49,661 nt of DNA from Verrucomicrobiota bacterium (GTDB lineage Bacteria > Verrucomicrobiota > Kiritimatiellia > JAHIZV01): positions 1 through 49,661 of the forward strand of contig JAHIZV010000087.1 in the NCBI GenBank assembly GCA_018814445.1. Reading direction: 5' to 3'. The translations under genes and the position numbers were made by a program. The number at the start of each line of letters is the position of its first letter. Position 1 is the first letter of the stretch. Positions 43,550-49,661 of this stretch are shown here, one piece after another. Below the pieces are notes generated by a model, which saw nothing but the letters and a program-made list of their open reading frames with translations, was not told the origin of the DNA and made no database searches.

Positions 43550-46240
43550 ATGAAACTCCGAAAGATCATCGTGCCGGTTTGTCTCGTGCTCCTGCTTCCC
43601 GGCGTGTGCCGTGCTCGCGTGAGTGTCGAAGGCAACCAGATTCAATTCACGTTGCGAGCGCCCGGCGCCGCAAAAGTCCACGTGGCGGGGAGTTGGGATG
43701 GCTGGATCAATCCGGTCGACCATGGAGATGCGGCAGCGGCACAGAATTCCCTCGCGCTCGGGGATGACGGGCTCTGGCGGTTGAATATGGTGATTCGCGA
43801 TCCGGGCGAATACCAGTACCGATTCATTATCGACGGACAGTGGAAACAGGATCCGGAGAACCCTGACTGGACAGATAATGCAATCGGAAATGTGAACTCC
43901 GTCTTCTCGATAGGTGAAGGAAGGCGGGTAACATCTCCGCCCGGATTGCCTGCCGGAGACGGGCAAATCGCGATGAAGGTAATTGACCGCAGAACCGGGA
44001 AACCAGCGGGAAGAGCGATCCTCAAGTTCACGGAGCCGGCGCCCCGCCTCATGACGACTGCTGTCGACGGATCTCTTATTCTTGAATACGTTGCTCGCGG
44101 CACATACACCTTTGCGGTTGCGCGGACGGGTTATGAAGTCAAGACCGCACAGGTGAGAACATCTCTCGTTGATCAGCCGGTCGAGCCCATCGTTATAGCT
44201 CTGGAATCAACTCAGGGAGACGAACTCACATTCTACTACAACAGCTACTCTCCTCGTGCGCGGGTCTCGCCGCAGGATATTGCCTCTGTTGACGTGAACG
44301 GGGAATTCAGCCGTTGGCAGGGGGGGCTTCATCTTGCGGACGACGACCGGGACGGCGTCTGGAGTGGGACCTTCCATATTTCGCCGCAGGTCAATGAGTC
44401 GGAGTACGGTTTTCTAGTTCACCTTAACGGCGGAAGCAGTGTCTACACGCCGGACCCGGACGGGGATGATGTGACAGAGACCGTTAACGCGGAGTGCACA
44501 TTCCGTCGCTGCTGGTTTGATCGGCCTCTGATCGTCATTGATTCTCCCAAAGACGGTCGGACCAGCAGTACGCAGCCGGAGGAACTCCTTTTCCGGTTCA
44601 TTCCCGCCGGCACATTTGCCGATGAAATAGAAACACCTGTTCGACCTTCAGCGCTCAGGTTGATAGTCAACGGCGAAGTATACGACATAGACGGCAAAGA
44701 ACTTATCGCAAAGGGAAACGGCTTCGCGATTCGTCTGCCGTCTCTGCCCATGGGGGAGGTGTCGCTATCGGTGGCGGTGAAAGAGGGTGATGCTCTGGCG
44801 CAGGCGGCTGTAACCGTGTGGGATGGACCTGTCGTAAGAGACATTGAGAGCCGGTACGCACAGGACAATCCGTCTTCTGTAGCCGGTCCGCCATCGTGGC
44901 TGGCTGACGCGATAATTTATCAGGTACTGGTTCGGGCTTATAAGGATTCGGACGGAGATGGGATCGGCGATTTTGCGGGGATGATCGAGAAGCTGGATCA
45001 TATCAAGGATATGGGTGTTAACGCACTGCTTCTCATGCCTGTCTGGGATGGTCCCAGCGGGCACGGCTATACGCCTGAGTCGCTTTTCAGAGTCGAGAAG
45101 GACTACGGCACAGACGATGATTTCAGAAGATTGGTCGACGCGTGTCATGAGCACGGTATCAGGGTCATTCTTGACTACAACGACACGACCACTTTCACTG
45201 GTCATCCTTTGTTCGGACCCGCCGTGGTATTCGCGGGTCAGCCCTTCAGGGACTGGATATACTGGATAGGACCTAACCGGTATTCAGCATATTCCCTGAC
45301 GGATGACCTGATCAACGGCGCCTGGCCACAGTTCAACTACGTCAACCCGCAGGTTCGACGCTATTTCATCGAGATTCTACTGCACTGGATGCGGGAATTC
45401 GGCGTAGATGGGTTCCGTATGGATTCCGTCGAACGGATAAAGCCGTTTCCGAGTCACGACTGGTGGAGAATTCTCCGCAGAGAACTGAAGTCCGTCGACT
45501 CGGATGCGTTGCTTCTCGGCGAACTGTTCAGTGCCGACAATCGCTATTTTGACCGGGAATTCGACATTGGCTACGATGCAGCTTTCAATCATGCCCTGAT
45601 GCAAACGGCGACTGGAAAAGGCTCGGCTGTCGACTTCGCGGCAACGCTACGGGACCGATGCGCAGATGATCCGACCGGCACCCGTCTACTGCGTTTCCTC
45701 TCCAATCACGATATCGATCGATGGATGACGTCCGCAGGTGGTGATCTTGCTTCGGCTAAGCTGGGCCTTGCCGCGCTGCTGACGCTCCCGGGCGTGCCAT
45801 CCCTGTACTACGGATGCGAGTTCGGCATGACCGGCGGCGGCATATGGGGGCCGAACGAAAACCGCGGATACATGGAGTGGAAGGAAAAGTATCCATTGCA
45901 TGAGATGATTGCGAAACTGGGACGGTTGAGATCGGCTGAGCCGGCGCTGCGCAACAGCGGGACATGTGAGATTCTTTCTGCGGGTGATGAGACGGAGCTT
46001 GTAGTCATACAGCGCCGCTCGCGAGCCGTGCCACGGACGGACGATTTCGTGTTAGCATTCAACTTCGGACATGGGGACGCCCGCTGTGATCTTCCCGAGG
46101 GAGAATGGAAGCTTGTCGACGGGGTCGTTGGCGAAGACGGGCTCATACCGGCAAAAGGATTTGCTATCTGGCGGTCATCTTCTGGATTCCGGAACCCGGA
46201 TTCCGGAACCCGGATGTCCCCAAGTTCTTTGGGACGGTAG
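43550..46240 (+). CDS. Exported GH13 (alpha-amylase family) enzyme with N-terminal CBM48-like domain
   Basis: AKVHVAGSWDGWINPVD...; DAIIYQVLVRAYKDSDGDGIGDFAGMIEKLDHIKDMGVNALLLMPV; GVDGFRMDSVERI; LLGELF; FLSNHDIDR. Confidence 0.92.
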   Translation: MKLRKIIVPVCLVLLLPGVCRARVSVEGNQIQFTLRAPGAAKVHVAGSWDGWINPVDHGDAAAAQNSLALGDDGLWRLNMVIRDPGEYQYRFIIDGQWKQDPENPDWTDNAIGNVNSVFSIGEGRRVTSPPGLPAGDGQIAMKVIDRRTGKPAGRAILKFTEPAPRLMTTAVDGSLILEYVARGTYTFAVARTGYEVKTAQVRTSLVDQPVEPIVIALESTQGDELTFYYNSYSPRARVSPQDIASVDVNGEFSRWQGGLHLADDDRDGVWSGTFHISPQVNESEYGFLVHLNGGSSVYTPDPDGDDVTETVNAECTFRRCWFDRPLIVIDSPKDGRTSSTQPEELLFRFIPAGTFADEIETPVRPSALRLIVNGEVYDIDGKELIAKGNGFAIRLPSLPMGEVSLSVAVKEGDALAQAAVTVWDGPVVRDIESRYAQDNPSSVAGPPSWLADAIIYQVLVRAYKDSDGDGIGDFAGMIEKLDHIKDMGVNALLLMPVWDGPSGHGYTPESLFRVEKDYGTDDDFRRLVDACHEHGIRVILDYNDTTTFTGHPLFGPAVVFAGQPFRDWIYWIGPNRYSAYSLTDDLINGAWPQFNYVNPQVRRYFIEILLHWMREFGVDGFRMDSVERIKPFPSHDWWRILRRELKSVDSDALLLGELFSADNRYFDREFDIGYDAAFNHALMQTATGKGSAVDFAATLRDRCADDPTGTRLLRFLSNHDIDRWMTSAGGDLASAKLGLAALLTLPGVPSLYYGCEFGMTGGGIWGPNENRGYMEWKEKYPLHEMIAKLGRLRSAEPALRNSGTCEILSAGDETELVVIQRRSRAVPRTDDFVLAFNFGHGDARCDLPEGEWKLVDGVVGEDGLIPAKGFAIWRSSSGFRNPDSGTRMSPSSLGR
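46187..46214. repeat. Four heptamers TTCCGGA ACCCGGA TTCCGGA ACCCGGA inside the amylase 3' end
   Basis: Read directly; encodes SGFRNPDSGTR tail. Confidence 0.85.
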
Positions 46241-46467
46241 GTGTCTGAGAGCTTTTCCCAAAAGCCCTGCCCGGGCTTGAGGGGGGGGGCGCCGGGCAGG
46301 TAGGAGGTAACCTAGGAGGCTATCTGTCTATTGAGACACTGCCTCTTCACATTCGTTCAATTGTTGTCCGGCTTTTTCTCTATATGCTGTTTTCCCGCGT
46401 AGTGATAGGGCGTAACATATTGTAGTTAGTGTTTTTATGAATGCGAGGCTCCGCGACAGGAGTGAAG

Positions 46468-47649
46468 TCAGCGTCCGGCTATCTGAACGTCCACCCAGAC
46501 CAAGCGATGATCGCTGACCTTCAGCAGATCATACCCATCTTCGTTGATGCCCGGCCAGAAGACGCCTGAGGCGGTAATGGTTAGATTGCGTGAAGGCAGT
46601 GCGTAGTCCGCCCGCAGGTTGCCGCCGTGAAAAGACGCGGTGTCCGCCGCAGGATCGCCCGCCTGATTCCGGTCGAGCGCAGAATCCCACCCAGCCTGTT
46701 CCGTCGCCCCGATACTTACGGGTGTTGCAGTTGCGTTGACGAGAGGATGATCAAGAATCTGCTGGATGGTTCCTTTGACGCTTTCGCCGTCGATTGGATC
46801 CGCATTCAAATCGCCCATAAGAATGAAGGCGGCTCCAGTTTCCAGTCCGCCGCGGTTGCCCCTGTCGTCGTAAATGTAATCGTTTCTTCCTGAGCTGATG
46901 TAGTCAGCCCAGAAACGAATCTCATCGTGGTTGCGGCGTCCGTTGCGGTCTTCCGGGCCATCAAAAACGGGCGGTGAAGGATGGCAGATCAGCAGGTGAA
47001 CGGTCTGAGCATCGATCTGGACCGGAACATCCCAGTGACTCTTGGAGGACAGACGCAGAACTTTGCGCTCCGCCTCCGTGTAGAAAGGATCTCCCGTTTC
47101 AGGATCGACAGGCAACAGTGCTTCGGGCATGTCTTTCCAGAGGAATCCTCTGAAAGTGCGAATGCTCTCTTCCTCAAGAGGGTATCGCGAGAGAACCAGC
47201 ATCCCGTATTGACCGGGGAAGGCTCCATAACCATGGCAGTCGGCAGGTCCCGACACCTGGCCATCGTTATCGAGATCAAGGCCTGTATCCAGTCCCGTGT
47301 TTACGGGGCCGCAGTAGGAATAGGGATACTCGATGGGCTCGTGCTTGCGTTGGGATTTTCCCAGGAAGTTCTCGCAGAACAGGTCTGCTGACTCACCTGC
47401 CGGATCGTAGTCAAACTCCTGCAGAACAAGTACATCCGGACGGACTCGCTGAACGATTTCGGCTACTCCCTTCAATTGCCGATTCCTGCCGTTCTTGAGA
47501 TCGCGGAGCAGGTGCCCGCTGGAAGGACGGTTGAGTGCCGCATTGAACACAGCGAAACGCACTGTGCCTGTCGGTGCGGTGTTGTCCTCGGCGCATGTGA
47601 CCAGCGCGGGAAAGATCATGCAAAACAGTATTGTGAAAGGAATCCTCAT
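46468..47649 (-). CDS. Exported endonuclease/exonuclease/phosphatase (EEP) family protein
   Basis: VRFAVFNAALNRP...VLVLQEFDYDPAG...MLVLSRYPLEEE...LLICHPSPPVFDGPEDRNGRRNHDEIRFW...ILMGDLNADPIDG...VSDHRLVWVDV. Confidence 0.9.
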   Translation of the reverse strand: MRIPFTILFCMIFPALVTCAEDNTAPTGTVRFAVFNAALNRPSSGHLLRDLKNGRNRQLKGVAEIVQRVRPDVLVLQEFDYDPAGESADLFCENFLGKSQRKHEPIEYPYSYCGPVNTGLDTGLDLDNDGQVSGPADCHGYGAFPGQYGMLVLSRYPLEEESIRTFRGFLWKDMPEALLPVDPETGDPFYTEAERKVLRLSSKSHWDVPVQIDAQTVHLLICHPSPPVFDGPEDRNGRRNHDEIRFWADYISSGRNDYIYDDRGNRGGLETGAAFILMGDLNADPIDGESVKGTIQQILDHPLVNATATPVSIGATEQAGWDSALDRNQAGDPAADTASFHGGNLRADYALPSRNLTITASGVFWPGINEDGYDLLKVSDHRLVWVDVQIAGR

Positions 47650-47809
47650 GAGCCCGAATATAGCCGTCATTCGCCGCGGAGGTGCAATGAAAAAGTTCAT
47701 TTTCGCGTCGTATTCCCGATTTGGGGTTGCAGCCTTTCCTAAACCCCTGTACCTTACGCCGTTTTTCAGAGACAAATTACTTTGATTCAGAATCAACGGG
47801 AGAAGAAGG

Positions 47810-48013
47810 ATGAAAACCTGGGCCCCCAGAAAAAATAAGAATATCAGGCGTCCGAAGAAGACGTCTGCTGAGCGCCATCGCCGGGAAACGACTCACCGTA
47901 AGCGTCTGGTCGCTCTCGGAATGTCGGAAGAGGTCGTTTCCAAGCTTAACGGCAAGGAAATGCGCACACTGATCCGCCGCCCGAAGAAGACCGCGTCTGC
48001 CGCCGCGAAGTAA
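47810..48013 (+). CDS. Small very basic protein (67 aa)
   Basis: MKTWAPRKNKNIRRPKKTSAERHRRETTHRKRLVALGMSEEVVSKLNGKEMRTLIRRPKKTASAAAK; own terminator downstream. Confidence 0.75.
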   Translation: MKTWAPRKNKNIRRPKKTSAERHRRETTHRKRLVALGMSEEVVSKLNGKEMRTLIRRPKKTASAAAK

Positions 48014-48037
48014 GATTCCGGTTGAGCAAGATTCAAG

Positions 48038-48064
48038 CCCCGGTCCGAAAGGATCGGGGTTTTT
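48038..48064 (+). terminator. Intrinsic terminator
   Basis: CCCCGGTCC GAAA GGATCGGGG TTTTT: 9-bp stem with GAAA loop. Confidence 0.92.
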
Positions 48065-48126
48065 GCTTTGTGGGAAGGGACCAAAAGGACCTAAGTGACC
48101 TAAGGACGAGGGGGAGGGTCTGTTAC

Positions 48127-48162
48127 TGAATATTCACTCATGCGCAGCATGATGAATATTCA
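48127..48162. repeat. Strong hairpin with self-palindromic arms
   Basis: TGAATATTCA-c-TCATG-cgcag-CATGA-TGAATATTCA. Confidence 0.85.
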
Positions 48163-48231
48163 CGTGACTGACCCTGTGTAGGGAGGCCGGGCGGCATCGG
48201 GAACCCGGCATCCGGCATCTGGCCTCCGCTC

Positions 48232-49452
48232 TTACTCTATCCGCATAATCCGGTAATACGCGGCATCCGCGGTCATGTTGGTGTGTTCGAAGCCGATGAT
48301 GGCTTCGTCTGCCGTGATGATGCCGCTGACGTTCGTCCAGATTCCGGAGAGAAGATTCGTGGAGTAGTCCACTCGGTACGCCTCACCGATTCCGGCAATC
48401 CATGCATTGCTCACCGCGACTGCTCCCGCATCTCCATCTGAATCAGGAACAACCGCAGTATCCTGTATGTGGCGGGTTGACGTGAGAGGAACGGACAGGG
48501 ACACATACTGGTCGGATCCTGTCACGAACTTGAAATCCCATGTGCGCGGTTCGCCGAGATTGCCATAGCTCCCCGAGGGCTGTCCCAACGGGCCCAGTGT
48601 CTGGTTCGAGATGTATCCGTGAACCGAGTCGTTGATGAACAGCGTAATCTTCATCACGCTGTTGAGCACGCCGTTCGTGGCGTCGAGGAGGGCGAGGGGG
48701 AGTCCCAGCTCGAGGCCCGTAGTGACATTCGTCGAGTCGCTCGCGCTGGGCGAACCAACGAATGCGCTGGTCACACCGGCCTTATTGCTGTTCCTGAAGC
48801 CGAGTTTCACTCCGTGCGAAAGAGTGAACTCGTTGGGATACGAATTAGGAAATGTGTCCGATGCTATTCCTACAACCATGCCCGTTCCGCTGCCGCCGGT
48901 CGGGAGCGAGCCGTAGTGCAGGGCGCCGCGCCAGATTTCGCGCAGACCCCAGCCCGGCCCGAAATCCAGAACCTGAGTGTAGTTGTGAAAGGTCAGGAAG
49001 AAGTCCGGCTCTACACCGGTGTCGAACTTCAGACCATCGTTGGTCGGGTCCAGGTGTCCCATCCTGTTAAGTCCGCCGCTGTCGACATTTGCATTGTCGC
49101 CCCGGAGGCTGTTCTGCCCTCCGGGAATGCTGTCGATGAAAATATCCAGCCTGTTGCGGTTTCCGCCGGGAAACTGCACGCCCTGACCGCCGGTCTCGAC
49201 ATTGCCGGCAGCAAAGAGCCAGAGCATGCCGTCGGACACGCGTGCAAAGACCTGGTCGAGTTCCGATCCTCCGATAGCAACGCGCGTGTGTCCGTTTGTC
49301 GCGTCGCCGAAGGTTGTCGGCGTATCCTGAGATGCGAGAGCAGCGCCGTAAAAAGCAGCATCGACAACACCGTCAATCACGGGGCTCTGCGCGAATGCCG
49401 CGACTGATATCAACGCGGTGGCCATAGTCATTGTCAGTTGTTTTGTATTCAT
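48232..49452 (-). CDS. Secreted hypothetical protein with C-terminal small beta domain
   Basis: Signal peptide MNTKQLTMTMATALISVAAFAQ; C-term YRVDYSTNLLSGIWTNVSGIITADEAIIGFEHTNMTADAAYYRIMRIE. Confidence 0.75.
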   Translation of the reverse strand: MNTKQLTMTMATALISVAAFAQSPVIDGVVDAAFYGAALASQDTPTTFGDATNGHTRVAIGGSELDQVFARVSDGMLWLFAAGNVETGGQGVQFPGGNRNRLDIFIDSIPGGQNSLRGDNANVDSGGLNRMGHLDPTNDGLKFDTGVEPDFFLTFHNYTQVLDFGPGWGLREIWRGALHYGSLPTGGSGTGMVVGIASDTFPNSYPNEFTLSHGVKLGFRNSNKAGVTSAFVGSPSASDSTNVTTGLELGLPLALLDATNGVLNSVMKITLFINDSVHGYISNQTLGPLGQPSGSYGNLGEPRTWDFKFVTGSDQYVSLSVPLTSTRHIQDTAVVPDSDGDAGAVAVSNAWIAGIGEAYRVDYSTNLLSGIWTNVSGIITADEAIIGFEHTNMTADAAYYRIMRIE

Positions 49453-49493
49453 AGGGAGCAGACTGTACGGCAAGCCGGGTTGAAAACCAAGAG

Positions 49494-49583
49494 AAAGGAC
49501 GAAAGGGACCCAAAGGACCTAAGGCACGCATCCGGTGTATCCGCGTTCTCTCTTAGATCCTTCAGGTCACTTCGGTCCTTTCC
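49494..49583. repeat. Inverted pair of 9-nt-period arrays
   Basis: AAAGGACGAAAGGGACCCAAAGGACC (49494 on) and GATCCTTCAGGTCACTTCGGTCCTTTCCT (49556-49583). Confidence 0.75.
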
Positions 49584-49661
49584 TGAAACTTAAACACTTC
49601 TCCCGCTTCCCCGGTCTCGTCGCCGAGAACTGGGCCTGAAGGCAGGTTATTGTTTGCCCAC

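Noticed and set aside
47687-47785. 32-aa plus-strand ORF with a good GGAGG RBS (MKKFIFASYSRFGVAAFPKPLYLTPFFRDKLL)
   Set aside because: Short and just upstream of the oppositely oriented EEP gene start; could be chance or part of that promoter. Not supported enough to call.

Overview
This 49.7-kb bacterial window (GC-rich, architecture reminiscent of the PVC group such as Kiritimatiellota/Lentisphaerota/Verrucomicrobiota; taxon is inference) has three parts. (1) About 1-17.5 kb is mostly housekeeping or ordinary genes: ABC permease end, YhhQ-like transporter, MATE, PAP2, ArnT-like GT, Fur-family regulator, lgt, HAD phosphatase, glutaminyl cyclase, pyrE, HIT, a DUF559 element, mog, mrp, hemB, msrB, cyclophilin, DAHP synthase, FKBP. 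(2) About 17.5-21.5 kb holds a decayed formylglycine-generating-enzyme-like pseudogene, then a tightly coupled four-gene operon: DUF3570 barrel, ApbE-type flavin transferase, TlpA thioredoxin, and a DUF4266 mini-lipoprotein ending in GGRGVGGGGCGCN. (3) About 21.5-41.4 kb holds three giant secreted multimodular proteins (1876, 1777 and about 2560 aa): a gingipain-like C25 peptidase, a beta-helix-cap/dockerin/transglutaminase-like cysteine-peptidase candidate, and a subtilase with a second HExxH domain. They share 11 copies of a starch-module-like FNGWD domain plus TSP3-type repeats. The two transcription units are preceded by identical LacI-type operators (GTAAAACGCTTTAC). Beyond these lie a YHS lipoprotein, an exonuclease, a GH13 amylase, an EEP-family protein and a secreted protein. 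Intergenic DNA is unusual: many spacers hold degenerate arrays with strict 6-, 7-, 8- or 9-nt periodicity, often as inverted pairs. There is also a 201-bp MITE-like element flanked by TTAA. No tRNA, rRNA or CRISPR was recognised. All family calls are by eye; no search was run.
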